26,730 bases of DNA from an uncultured Kiritimatiellota bacterium (GTDB taxonomy: Bacteria > Verrucomicrobiota > Kiritimatiellia > RFP12 > UBA1067), in assembly GCA_934675625.1 (NCBI GenBank), contig CAKURH010000053.1, positions 1 to 26,730 on the forward strand, given 5' to 3'. Shown here piece after piece: positions 15,427 through 23,562 of the stretch (the first letter of the stretch is position 1; the number at the start of each line of letters is the position of its first letter). The notes under the pieces were generated by a model, which saw only the letters and a list, made by a program, of their open reading frames with translations, was not told the DNA's origin and did no database searches. A program made the translations under genes and the position numbers.

Positions 15427-16209
15427 ATGGATGCAGACGAATTCAAGGGTTGGACGGCGGTCCTGACGGGGGCTGCCAGCGGCATGGGCTACGCCGCCGC
15501 GAAGGAACTCGCGCGGCGCGGGGCGAACGTCGTCATGTGCGACATCAACGCGACGGCGCTGGCGGCGAAGGCCGCCGAAGTCAACGCGCTGGGCGGCGGG
15601 CGGGCGATTCCCTGCGTGACGGACGTGCGGAAGTTCGCCGACGCCGAGCGGGCGGCGGCGCTCGCGCTCGCGGAGACGGGCCGCATCGACCTGCTCGTGC
15701 CGTTCGCGGGCGGCTACGAGCTGCGCATGTGCGACAGCTACGTGCCGTTCTACGAGCAGCCGATCGAGGTGATCGACTGGGGGGTGCAGGTGAACCTGAT
15801 GGGCCCCGTCTACTTTGCGCGCGCCTGCCTGCCGGCGATGGTGCGCGTGGGGCGCGGCGTCATCTGCCTCATTGGCTCGACGGACGGCTTCGAGAACGAC
15901 GGGCAGGGCCCGATGTACGGCACGTCGAAAAGCGGGCTCTTCAGCTTCACGAAAGGGCTGGCGCAAGTTGGCGCGCCGCACGGCGTGCGGGCGTTCTGCG
16001 TGGCGCCGGGCGGCGTGCTGACGCGCCCGAACATGGCGAACATGCCGTGCCTCCAGCACCGTGCGGCCGATCCGATGGAAATCGTGAACTTCATCCTTTA
16101 CCTGGCCTCGTCCGACGGCCGGTACGTGACGGGCTCGGTGCACGTGATCGACGGCGGTCGCCTCTGCCTGAAGCCGTCGGGCGGCAAGTTGCCGGACGTG
16201 AAGAAGTAA
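15427..16209 (+). CDS. Short-chain dehydrogenase/reductase (classical SDR)
   Basis: 260 residues, the typical length. GGAGG at 15413-15417 precedes the ATG. TGAASGMG (14-21) is the nucleotide-binding TGxxxGxG motif. D39 at the end of beta-2 favours NAD(H). FAGGY (93-97) stands for NAG. N123, S151, Y164 and K168 (YGTSK) form the catalytic set. PGG near the end of beta-6 and VTGSVHVIDGG close the fold. Cytoplasmic; likely oxidises or reduces a sugar or sugar acid (KduD-like or glucose-dehydrogenase-like enzymes share the architecture). Starts 21 bases after the F5/8C-like gene in the same operon. The substrate cannot be read from sequence. Confidence 0.9.
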   Translation: MDADEFKGWTAVLTGAASGMGYAAAKELARRGANVVMCDINATALAAKAAEVNALGGGRAIPCVTDVRKFADAERAAALALAETGRIDLLVPFAGGYELRMCDSYVPFYEQPIEVIDWGVQVNLMGPVYFARACLPAMVRVGRGVICLIGSTDGFENDGQGPMYGTSKSGLFSFTKGLAQVGAPHGVRAFCVAPGGVLTRPNMANMPCLQHRAADPMEIVNFILYLASSDGRYVTGSVHVIDGGRLCLKPSGGKLPDVKK

Positions 16210-16225
16210 AAGCGGAAAACAGAAG

Positions 16226-16249
16226 AAGTTGAAAGGTGGAGAGGTGAAC
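16226..16249 (+). repeat. 8-base-period purine-rich array serving as ribosome-binding site
   Basis: Three octamers, AAGTTGAA, AGGTGGAG and AGGTGAAC, end 3 bases before the ATG at 16253. The 12-mer AAGGTGGAGAGG at 16233-16244 recurs at 18445-18456. Confidence 0.65.
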
Positions 16250-16252
16250 AGA

Positions 16253-18490
16253 ATGAAAGTACGAATGATCTGGACAGTGGCCGTGGCGGCGCTTGGCGGA
16301 AGCCTGTCGGCGGCAGGTGACGAGGCGCGTCCGCTCGACTGGTCGCTCGTCGTCGAGCTGCCGGGGCTGACGAATCGCGTCCGCCTGGCCGAACAGCCCG
16401 TCAAGACGGTCGGCGACACGCGCTCCTACGCGAACCTGACGGTCGGAGGCCGCACGTTGGACGTCTCGGTCGTCCTCTCGCGGCGGACGGACGCGGCGGG
16501 GGCGGACGAGTGGACGGGCTTTGTCGTCAACCGCGAGCCCGGGTGCGTGGTCACGCAACTGCGCGGCGAGGCCGCGCCCGTTAAGGTCGTCCGGGGCAGG
16601 ACCGCGCTCTACTATCCGTCGGGCATTGGCCAGCGCGTGCGAAACTTTCCGCAGAAAGACGCGAACCTCATCCGTCTGCACGGACACGAGATCGCCTGGG
16701 CGAACGTGCCGCCGCCGTCGCAGGAGGAAGTCCTGACGGGCCTCAAGGACGGCTGGCCGTGGCGTGCGCTGGGCGACGGGCGCTTCGTCTTCGTGACGGC
16801 CGGCGCGTATCCGTCCTGCTCGATGCAGATGCAGTTCTACGCAGTCTCCGGGGACGATCGGTGCTTCTACTTCCTTTCGCGCGATCCGCGCCTGACGCCG
16901 AAGAAGGGCACGTTTTTCTTTGACGCGAACCGCGATGAGCTGTTCTGCTCGGTCGTGCTGCCGTTGGGGCTTGCGGCGGGCGACGCGTTCGCGATTCCGC
17001 CCACCGTCTTTCATGAAAAGGCGGGCGAGGATTGGCGTTTCGCGGCACGCGAATACCGCGCGTGGTGGGACACGTGCCATCGCATGGCGACGATCAGCGA
17101 CGCCGACCGCGACATGGTCGGGTTCTTCGAGTTCATCCTCGAGCAGCAGAACTGCCGGATGATCCAGTATCCCTACACGGACTTCGCGAAGCTCGGCGAC
17201 GTGGTTCTCGCGCACGGCCTGCGGCACATCGAGTTCCACGGCTGGCATCGCGGCGGGCATGACACGAACTATCCCGTCTACGAGCCGGACGAGCGCATGG
17301 GCGGCGAAGCGGCCCTGCGGCAGGGCCTGGCCGACCTCCAGAAGCGCGGCCTGCGCGTCGCCGCCTACTTCAACGGGCAGCTCATCGACATCGGCGAGGA
17401 CGCCTCCGGCACGCAGAACACGACGGCCTGGCGGCGGAAATACGGCGACGCCTGCGCGCTCGTGACGGCGGACGGGCGGCCGTTCCTCGAGCACTGGAAC
17501 AAGTTCAAGGACACGGACGGACACTACTTCTACCGCGCCTGCCTCTCGGCGCCGGCCTGGTACGAGCAGATGCTGAAGGTTTCGCGGCAGGCGAAAGACT
17601 ATGGCTTCAACGGTCTCTTCTTCGACCAGATGGGAACGTCCGGGCCGAAACGGTGCTTCAGCGCGCAACACGACCATCGCCCCGGCGACCTCGTCTGGTG
17701 CGAAGACCGCCCGCGCTTCTTCCGCAACCTGCTCGCGGAAATCCGCAAGACGCACCCCGACACGCCGCTGCTGGCCGAAGGCTGGAACGACTCGATCAAC
17801 GAGTCGACGATCATCTGCCAGGGCAACGGCAATCCCGTCGAGTCCGAGCTCATCTTGCGGCGCTTCGACGGCGACGCGATCATCGAGCCGTTCCCGGAGC
17901 TGCTCTTCTACACGTTCCCCGAAGTCATCTACACGGACCGCTTCTTCTCGCCGTATGCGACGCGGACGCGCGCGAACGTGACGGCGGCGGTGAACCTCCG
18001 CATCGACATCGAGTCTCGCTACGTGCCCGACCGTCCCTACTGCGAGAGCGGAATCCGTCCCGCGACGAACGCCTATGACCTCATGTTCCATGCGCCGAAG
18101 GACCAGCTCGCCGGCTACTGGACGGAGGACTGGGCGAAGAACCGCGACTACCTGCGGACGGTCTGCGACTTCCGCCGCGCCAACCGCGACCTCCTGCTGC
18201 GCGGACGGTTCGCCGCGACGGACGGCTTCACGTGCGTCGGCGGAAAGAAGGTCATCGCCAACCGCTGGGTCGGCGCGGACGGCGACGGCGGCGTCCTCGT
18301 CTGGAACGCCGACGACAAGCCGGCGACGGTGACGGTGACGTGCGCAGGGCGGCTCGCGTCGGTCACGGAGCCGGAGGCGGGGCAGGTCGATCCGACGGCG
18401 CCAATCCCGCCGAACGCGCTGCGGCTTTACCGCTACGCGCGCGCAGAAGGTGGAGAGGCGGAGAAGTGGAAAGGTGGAAAGGTGAAATGA
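16253..18490 (+). CDS. Secreted DUF6259-type glycoside hydrolase-like protein
   Basis: 745 residues from ATG 16253; an in-frame TTG at 16229 would place the ribosome-binding array inside the protein and is rejected. A signal peptide (about 1-22, ending SAAG) is followed by a beta-sandwich (to about 270) and a TIM-barrel-like domain resembling DUF6259: EYRAWWDTCHR, HIEFHGWHRGGHD, RVAAYFNGQLID, GFNGLFFDQMG and PLLAEGWND. D458 (FFDQMG) and E509 (LLAEGW) are candidate catalytic acids by position. A C-terminal beta domain ends in the odd tail AEGGEAEKWKGGKVK, which is encoded by an octamer repeat that is also the ribosome-binding site of the next gene. The substrate is unknown. It overlaps the next gene by 4 bases. 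Confidence 0.75.
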   Translation: MKVRMIWTVAVAALGGSLSAAGDEARPLDWSLVVELPGLTNRVRLAEQPVKTVGDTRSYANLTVGGRTLDVSVVLSRRTDAAGADEWTGFVVNREPGCVVTQLRGEAAPVKVVRGRTALYYPSGIGQRVRNFPQKDANLIRLHGHEIAWANVPPPSQEEVLTGLKDGWPWRALGDGRFVFVTAGAYPSCSMQMQFYAVSGDDRCFYFLSRDPRLTPKKGTFFFDANRDELFCSVVLPLGLAAGDAFAIPPTVFHEKAGEDWRFAAREYRAWWDTCHRMATISDADRDMVGFFEFILEQQNCRMIQYPYTDFAKLGDVVLAHGLRHIEFHGWHRGGHDTNYPVYEPDERMGGEAALRQGLADLQKRGLRVAAYFNGQLIDIGEDASGTQNTTAWRRKYGDACALVTADGRPFLEHWNKFKDTDGHYFYRACLSAPAWYEQMLKVSRQAKDYGFNGLFFDQMGTSGPKRCFSAQHDHRPGDLVWCEDRPRFFRNLLAEIRKTHPDTPLLAEGWNDSINESTIICQGNGNPVESELILRRFDGDAIIEPFPELLFYTFPEVIYTDRFFSPYATRTRANVTAAVNLRIDIESRYVPDRPYCESGIRPATNAYDLMFHAPKDQLAGYWTEDWAKNRDYLRTVCDFRRANRDLLLRGRFAATDGFTCVGGKKVIANRWVGADGDGGVLVWNADDKPATVTVTCAGRLASVTEPEAGQVDPTAPIPPNALRLYRYARAEGGEAEKWKGGKVK
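18446..18485 (+). repeat. Five-copy AGGTGGAR octamer array at a gene junction
   Basis: Five tandem octamers (AGGTGGAG, AGGCGGAG, AAGTGGAA, AGGTGGAA, AGGTGAAA) run up to the ATG at 18487. They encode the last residues of the DUF6259 protein and supply the ribosome-binding site of the next gene. Confidence 0.75.
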
Positions 18491-19509
18491 AAAGCGTCCT
18501 CTTGATCGCCGGGGCCGGCACGTTGGGCACGCCGGCTTACCATGAGCTGATTCGTCGCGGCTACGCCGTTGACGTCATCTCCCTTGAGGACTACGCGAGC
18601 GTCAACCGCCACCTCTCCTTCGTGAAGGCGCGGGCGGATCTCGCCTATCTGACGCGCTTTCTCGACGGGAAGCGGTATGCCGCGATCGTCGATTTCGTCC
18701 ACACGCGCGAGATCGAGGACTTGAAGAGGCGCATGGACTTGCTGCTGGCCCATACGGACCAGTTCGTCTACCTGTCGAGCTACCGCACGTATGCGGACAT
18801 TGATGCGGTCATCACCGAAGACTCGCCGCAGTGGCTGGAGCATCCGGCCAACGACCGGATGCTGGCGGAGGACGACTACGCGATCCCGAAGGCGCAGGGC
18901 GAACGCTACCTGACGGCGCGGCCGCAGCGGAACTGGACGATCATCCGTCCGCTCATCTCGTTCTCCCACTTCCGTCTCGACCTCGTGACGGTCGGCGCCT
19001 ACGCGCTCCTGTACCGCACAAAGGCCGGCAAGAAGATCCTGTTGCCGGACGGCTGCCGCGACAAGCTCGCGGGCGTCGGCTGGGCCGGCAACGTCGGGCG
19101 CCAGATCGCGCACCTGATCGACACGCGGGACGCGCTCGGCGAGGCGTTCACGCTGGGCACGCCGGAAGAGATCACCTGGGGCGACGTCGCCTCGTACTAC
19201 GAGGAGTTCCTGGGCGCGTCGTTCGCGTGGGTGCCGACAGAGGACTACCTGGCGTTCGCGACGCCGAACGACTACATGGACCGGCAGATGATCTGGTGTG
19301 ACCGCAACCTGAGCCGCCGCGTCGATCTCTCGAAGGCGCTGCGCGTGACGGGGCTCGACCCGGAGACCTTCCTGTCCTGCCGTGCGGCCGTCGCCCATGA
19401 GCTGACGGTGCTGTCGGAGCGGCCCGACCTGGTGGCGCGCTTCGACACGCCGCGCGCGCGGGCCATCGACGCCCGGACGGACGCGTATTTTGCGCGGAGG
19501 GCACGGTGA
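18487..19509 (+). CDS. NAD-dependent epimerase/dehydratase-like protein (extended SDR)
   Basis: 340 residues. The ATG overlaps the previous stop (ATGA at 18487-18490), so translation is coupled. GAGTLG (9-14) is the Rossmann GxGxxG. YLSSYRTY (95-102) and YAIPK (Y131, K135) give the Ser and YxxxK catalytic pattern of extended SDRs. The C-terminal half (GEAFTLGTPEEITWGDVASYYEEFLG) matches the substrate domain of epimerase/dehydratase-type proteins. Cytoplasmic; probably modifies a sugar or nucleotide-sugar. The exact reaction is unknown. It overlaps the following Gfo/Idh/MocA gene by 4 bases, so the two probably act together. Confidence 0.85.
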   Translation: MKSVLLIAGAGTLGTPAYHELIRRGYAVDVISLEDYASVNRHLSFVKARADLAYLTRFLDGKRYAAIVDFVHTREIEDLKRRMDLLLAHTDQFVYLSSYRTYADIDAVITEDSPQWLEHPANDRMLAEDDYAIPKAQGERYLTARPQRNWTIIRPLISFSHFRLDLVTVGAYALLYRTKAGKKILLPDGCRDKLAGVGWAGNVGRQIAHLIDTRDALGEAFTLGTPEEITWGDVASYYEEFLGASFAWVPTEDYLAFATPNDYMDRQMIWCDRNLSRRVDLSKALRVTGLDPETFLSCRAAVAHELTVLSERPDLVARFDTPRARAIDARTDAYFARRAR

Positions 19510-20564
19510 AAAGACGGCTGAAGACGCTCTTCTACGGCGTGACGCACGAGCACGCCTGCGGCAAGTTCGAGACGCTCAAGCGCCTCGCGGACGACTTCGA
19601 GGTCGTCGCGCTGGTTGACGACCGCCCGCGCGGGACGCCCCGTTCCCTCGACGAGCGGCTCGACGTCGAACAGGCCGTCCGCGACGGCTTCCGCGTCGTC
19701 TCCGAGGCCGAGGCGGACGGCCTGCTGGACGGCGGGGAGGTCGACGTCGCGTTCGTCGAGACGGCGAACGCCGACCTGATGGAAATCGCGGCGAAGTTCA
19801 TCGCGAAGGGCGTTCCGCTCCACTGCGACAAGCCGTGCGGCGAGGCGCCGGAGCCGTACCGGTCGCTGGTGGAGACGTGCCGCGCGGCGAACCTGCCGTT
19901 CCAGATCGGCTACATGTACCGGGGCAACCCGGCCGTCCGCTTCGCGTGGCAGTTCGTCGCGGCGGGCGGCCTCGGCGACGTCGCCTTCGTCGAGGCGGAC
20001 ATGAACCACGACTACGGCGGGCCGGATTACCCGGCCTACATCGCCTCCTTCAAGGGCGGCATCCTCTACAGCCTCGGCTGCCACCTCGTGGACCTGGCGC
20101 TGCCGCTCGTGCGCGGGGATTTCCTGTCGGCCCATCCGTTCCCCGGCGACGCGCCGGGCGACCCGGCGGGGAGCCGCACGGCGGGCGCGGCGTTCCTGCG
20201 CTTCGCGGGGACGGACGTCCTCCTGCGCACGTCGTCGCGCCTTCCGGGCGGCATCCTCTGCCGCCGCCTGCGGGTGGACGGCACGAACGGGACGCTCGAC
20301 CTCTGCCCGATCGAGCGGTTTGACGGCGAGGAGCTGACGCTCGCGCTGTCGCTGAAGAACGCGGCGGGCGGGCAGCCGGCGGGACGCCACGAGGTCGGCT
20401 TCGGCGTGCAGACGGACCGCTATGCCGCGCAGCTCCTCGACTTGGCCGCGGTCGTGCGCGGCGAGCGGCCGAACGGCCAGGACTACGGCCGCGACCTGCG
20501 CGTCCACGAGCTGACGCTGCAGGCCTGCGGCCTTGGAGCTTCAGAGAAAGGGCAGGTGAAATGA
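19506..20564 (+). CDS. Gfo/Idh/MocA-family oxidoreductase
   Basis: 352 residues with a GTG start overlapping the previous stop (GTGA, 19506-19509), indicating translational coupling. Family marks: LHCDKPCG (D108, K109, P110, the EKP-like motif), FQIGYMYRGNP (the family GYNYR-type segment) and GGILYSLGCHLVDL (H193, D196; the usual Asp before this is replaced). The N-terminal glycine loop is degenerate (YGVTHEHA rather than GxGxxG), so cofactor binding may be altered. These cytoplasmic enzymes oxidise or reduce sugars, inositols or amino sugars with NAD(P). The stop lies within AGGTGAAATGA (20554-20564), the same coupled-junction sequence as at 18478, yet no credible gene follows; a repeat region begins instead. 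Confidence 0.88.
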   Translation: MKRRLKTLFYGVTHEHACGKFETLKRLADDFEVVALVDDRPRGTPRSLDERLDVEQAVRDGFRVVSEAEADGLLDGGEVDVAFVETANADLMEIAAKFIAKGVPLHCDKPCGEAPEPYRSLVETCRAANLPFQIGYMYRGNPAVRFAWQFVAAGGLGDVAFVEADMNHDYGGPDYPAYIASFKGGILYSLGCHLVDLALPLVRGDFLSAHPFPGDAPGDPAGSRTAGAAFLRFAGTDVLLRTSSRLPGGILCRRLRVDGTNGTLDLCPIERFDGEELTLALSLKNAAGGQPAGRHEVGFGVQTDRYAAQLLDLAAVVRGERPNGQDYGRDLRVHELTLQACGLGASEKGQVK

Positions 20565-20601
20565 GTCTCCGCATTTCGGGTTGGGCGACTGCGTCGCGGA
20601 A

Positions 20602-21163
20602 CACGAAACGACGCGAGCCGCGCCCCCGCCTGACGGCGATTGGCCGTGGCGAGCCGTCGCCGCGTCTCAAGCCTGACGGCTTGTCGCGTCTCCGTCCCGC
20701 CACGGCCAACCCTTCGGGTCGGGGCGCGTCCGCGTCGGCACGAACGCCGCGCGTGGCGCGGACACGAAAGCGCGGTGAGCCTTGCGTCGATTGCACGAAA
20801 AGGCTTCGCGATTCCACTCGAATCCCTGGTTCGGTGAGGTCTCAAGGGCTCACGCAGAGCCGCAGAGAACGCAGAGGTTCGATGTGCGGCTCTGCGGACA
20901 CTGCGCGTGAGGTGTCTCTTGTTTCAGGCGTGGCACACATGTCAGCGAAGCGTCGAGGAGGGCGCGAAAGCCTTTTCGTGTTTCGACGGGCGGGCGAGCC
21001 GCTTTCGTGTCGCACCGAAGGTGCGCGTTCGTGCCGACGCGGCCGCGAAAACCCGAAGGGGGAGGCCGCGCGGGCGGCGGGCGATGCCGCAGGCATCAGG
21101 CCCGACGGCGTTCGCGTGGCCTCAACCGCGCCACGCGCGGTTTCGCGGCGGCGGCGTTTCGTG
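20602..21163. repeat. Giant nested inverted repeat, centre near 20885
   Basis: Six pairs of segments match in mirror order: 20602-20610/21155-21163 (9 bases), 20710-20719/21051-21060 (10), 20730-20747/21025-21042 (18, perfect), 20761-20772/21000-21011 (12, perfect), 20794-20810/20963-20980 (17 with one bulge) and 20853-20864/20885-20896 (12, perfect). Five have midpoints between 20882 and 20887; the innermost is about 12 bases off. CACGAA boxes in the left arm become TTCGTG boxes in the right arm. Small hairpins (21011-21025, 21083-21097) lie within the arms. The frames crossing it are Arg-rich and judged non-coding. Confidence 0.8.
20849..20911. repeat. CGCAGAG array folded into the central hairpin
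   Basis: CGCAGAG units start at 20853, 20861 and 20870 (spacings 8 and 9, as at 11900). CGCAGAGCCGCA at 20853-20864 pairs perfectly with 20885-20896. CTCACGC at 20849 can pair with GCGTGAG at 20905-20911. Confidence 0.75.
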
Positions 21164-21211
21164 GTTGCGCGAAGCGCCGAGGCGCACTGGTTCAGCGGCT
21201 TCGCCGCCAGC

Positions 21212-21251
21212 CTTTGCGGCCTTTGCGTCCAAAGCCTTTGCGAACTCTGCG
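21212..21251 (-). repeat. Reverse-strand CGCARAG array
   Basis: CTTTGCG at 21212, 21221 and 21236 and CTCTGCG at 21245 are reverse complements of CGCAAAG/CGCAGAG, spaced 9, 15 and 9. They lie just outside the right arm of the inverted repeat and upstream of the gene at 21310. Confidence 0.65.
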
Positions 21252-21309
21252 TTGAAGGGATGTACTTGTTTAAGTGCCTGAAAGACAAGAAGAAAGGATC
21301 GTCGTCAAC

Positions 21310-22269
21310 ATGAAAGCCATGTGTCTCGAAAACAGGGAGTTCGTCTGGAAGGACGTGCCCGACCCCGTCTGCCACGCCGAATTCGACGTGAAGATCGCCG
21401 TCAAGGCGTGCGCGCTCAACCGCGCCGACCTCATGCAGCGCCAGGGCATCTACGCGCCGCCGGAGGGCTGGCCGGACTGGCCGGGGCTCGAGTGCGCGGG
21501 CGAGGTCCTGGAGTGCCCGGCAAACGGGCGCTTCAAGGTCGGCGACAGCGTCTGCGCGCTCCTCGGGGGCGGCGGCTACGCGGAGGAGGTCGTCGTGCCG
21601 GAGGGGATGGTGATGCCGATGCCGAGGGGCTTCTCGTTCGCCGAGGCCGCCGGCATCCCCGAGGTCTACGCGACGGCCTACCTCAACCTGAAGCTCGTCG
21701 GCGAGATCCGCAGGGGCGAGACGTTCTTCATCAACGGCGGCGAGGGCGGGCTCGGCCTCGCGTCCATCCAGCTCGCGAAGCACGTCTTCGGCGCGAGGGT
21801 CGTCGCGCAGGTCGCCTCGGACGCGAACGGCGCGTTCTGCCGCGAGGTCGGCGCGGACGTGACGGTGAACCGCTTCACGGGCGACCTCGTGAAGACGCTT
21901 GCCGAGAATCCGCCGGACGTCGCGATCGACCCGGTGGGCGGGCCGCTGATGGGCAAGTGCGTCGCGACGATGCCGTACCGGGGGCGCTGGATCTCCCTCG
22001 CGTCAATGGCCGGGCCGGAGACGGTCCTCGACGTGAACCTCCTCTGGCGCAAGAACCTGCGCGTCATCGGCTCGACGCTGCGCAGCCGCACGCCGGCGGA
22101 GAAGGCGGCGATCCTCGCGGGGCTTGTCCGCGACGTGTGGCCGGCGTTCGAGGCGCGGAAGTTCGCGCCGTTTATCCACAAGGTCCTGCCGATTGCGGAA
22201 GCCGCCGAGGCGCACGCGATCCTGGAGCGCGGCGAGAACCGCGGCAAGGTGGTGTTGGAGGTGGGTTGA
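21310..22269 (+). CDS. PIG3-type NAD(P)H quinone oxidoreductase (zinc-free MDR)
   Basis: 319 residues. ATG 21310 is preferred over a GTG 36 bases upstream because AGAAAGGA lies at 21291-21298 and the protein starts canonically (MKAM). NRADLMQRQGIYAPPEG (38-54) is typical of PIG3-like quinone oxidoreductases. GGEGGLGLASIQLAK (143-157) is the nucleotide-binding loop. No zinc ligands are seen. Cytoplasmic; reduces quinones or alpha,beta-unsaturated carbonyls with NAD(P)H. Separated from the P3 operon by the inverted repeat; no convincing promoter was found in between. The MFS gene follows after 16 bases. Confidence 0.9.
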   Translation: MKAMCLENREFVWKDVPDPVCHAEFDVKIAVKACALNRADLMQRQGIYAPPEGWPDWPGLECAGEVLECPANGRFKVGDSVCALLGGGGYAEEVVVPEGMVMPMPRGFSFAEAAGIPEVYATAYLNLKLVGEIRRGETFFINGGEGGLGLASIQLAKHVFGARVVAQVASDANGAFCREVGADVTVNRFTGDLVKTLAENPPDVAIDPVGGPLMGKCVATMPYRGRWISLASMAGPETVLDVNLLWRKNLRVIGSTLRSRTPAEKAAILAGLVRDVWPAFEARKFAPFIHKVLPIAEAAEAHAILERGENRGKVVLEVG

Positions 22270-22285
22270 GAGAGGAGGCATTGAC

Positions 22286-23557
22286 GTGCGAAAAGGAGGC
22301 GGATACAAGTGGGTGATGCTGGGGATGCTCAGTTGCGCGTTCTTCTTCCATCAGGCGGATCGCGCGCTCTTCGGACTGCTGACCATCCCCATTCAGGAGG
22401 AGCTGGGGCTCACCGACCTGCAGATCGGCTGGATCAACACGGCGCTTTTCTGCACGCTCGCCGTGATGACGCCGCTGGCGGGCTTTCTGGGCGACCGGTT
22501 CTCGCGCAAGTGGATCATCACGTTCTCGCTCCTCTTCTGGTCGCTGATGACGGCCTGCACGGGACTGGTCGGCGGGTTCTGCGGCCTCGTCTTCTTCCGC
22601 TCCATCGCGACGGGCGGCGGCGAGAGCTTCTACGGGCCGAGCGCCTACGCGCTGCTGGCCGAACACCACCGAAAGACGCGTGCGCTCGCCTTTGCGGTGC
22701 ATCAGTCCGCACTTTACGTCGGGCTCATGTTCTCCGGCGCGATCGTCGCCTGGGCCCTGCATCTCCTGGGCGGCTGGCGGCCGGTGTTCTTCGCGTTTGG
22801 CGGCCTGGGGTGTCTCCTCGGCGTCGTGTTCTGCTTCGCGCTCAAGGAGCGTCCGCCGTGTGCGGAAGCCTCCGAGGCGGCTGGCGCGGGCAAGCGGCCT
22901 GCGGCGAAGGCGGCGCGTCCGCCGCTGCTTGCCTCGGCGCGGGCGTTCCTCCTGAATCCGGCGGCCCTCTGCGCCATGGGCGGCTACATCGCCGTCGTCT
23001 TCACGAACAACGCCTACATGAGCTGGGCGCCAAAGTTCTTCGCGCGCAAGTTCGACGCGCTGACGATCGGCTCGGCGGGGTTCGGCTCGATGTTCTGGCA
23101 TCACCTCGCGGCATTGGCGGGCGTTCTCGCCGGCGGCATCCTGACTGACTGCCTCGTGCGAAAGAGCCCGCGCTTCCGTCCGCTGATGCAGGGGACGATG
23201 ACTCTCTTGGGCGCGCCGACGCTCGTGTGGGTGGGCTTCGCGCCGTCCGTCGTGTCGGCGTGGCTGGCCGTCTCGGCCTATGGCGTCTTTCGCGGCTTGG
23301 CGGAGGTCAACACGCATCCGTCGCTCTTCGACGTGATCGAGCCGAAATACCGCTCGTCGTCCGAAGGACTGATGAACCTCGTCACGTTTCTGATCGGCTC
23401 GACGTCGCCGCTCCTGCTGGGCGCGCTGTCCGAGCGCCTCGGCGTACGCGGACTCGAGCTCGGCTTCGCGTGCCTCGGCGGCGTTTATGTCTTGGGTGCG
23501 CTCGCGCTGTTCGCGTCCGCCAAGTTTTTCTTCGACAGACATCACGTAAAGGAATAG
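22286..23557 (+). CDS. MFS transporter, anion:cation symporter-like
   Basis: 423 residues from GTG 22286, which has AGAGGAGG at 22271-22278 at ideal spacing. The in-frame GTG 22312 and ATG 22315 would clip the N-terminus before TM1. Hydrophobic segments fit 12 helices. Residues 8-40 (KWVMLGMLSCAFFF, QADRALFG) resemble the sugar-acid/hexuronate carriers of the ACS family. GFLGDRFSRK (66-75) is MFS motif A. A charged Ala/Pro-rich central loop (about 187-213) separates the two halves. Inner-membrane carrier, probably importing the mono- or oligosaccharide, or uronate, released by the secreted enzymes. The substrate is inferred only from context. The next gene starts 5 bases after the stop. Confidence 0.9.
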   Translation: MRKGGGYKWVMLGMLSCAFFFHQADRALFGLLTIPIQEELGLTDLQIGWINTALFCTLAVMTPLAGFLGDRFSRKWIITFSLLFWSLMTACTGLVGGFCGLVFFRSIATGGGESFYGPSAYALLAEHHRKTRALAFAVHQSALYVGLMFSGAIVAWALHLLGGWRPVFFAFGGLGCLLGVVFCFALKERPPCAEASEAAGAGKRPAAKAARPPLLASARAFLLNPAALCAMGGYIAVVFTNNAYMSWAPKFFARKFDALTIGSAGFGSMFWHHLAALAGVLAGGILTDCLVRKSPRFRPLMQGTMTLLGAPTLVWVGFAPSVVSAWLAVSAYGVFRGLAEVNTHPSLFDVIEPKYRSSSEGLMNLVTFLIGSTSPLLLGALSERLGVRGLELGFACLGGVYVLGALALFASAKFFFDRHHVKE

Positions 23558-23562
23558 GAAAA

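Noticed and set aside
20811..20840. tRNA T-arm-like GAATCCCTGGTTCG
   Set aside because: The surrounding sequence gives no cloverleaf and lies within the inverted repeat.
20561..21313. 250-codon plus-strand frame starting at a coupled ATG
   Set aside because: Arg/Ser-rich and runs through both arms of the inverted repeat and the CGCARAG arrays; no domain. Kept only as a start-junction observation.
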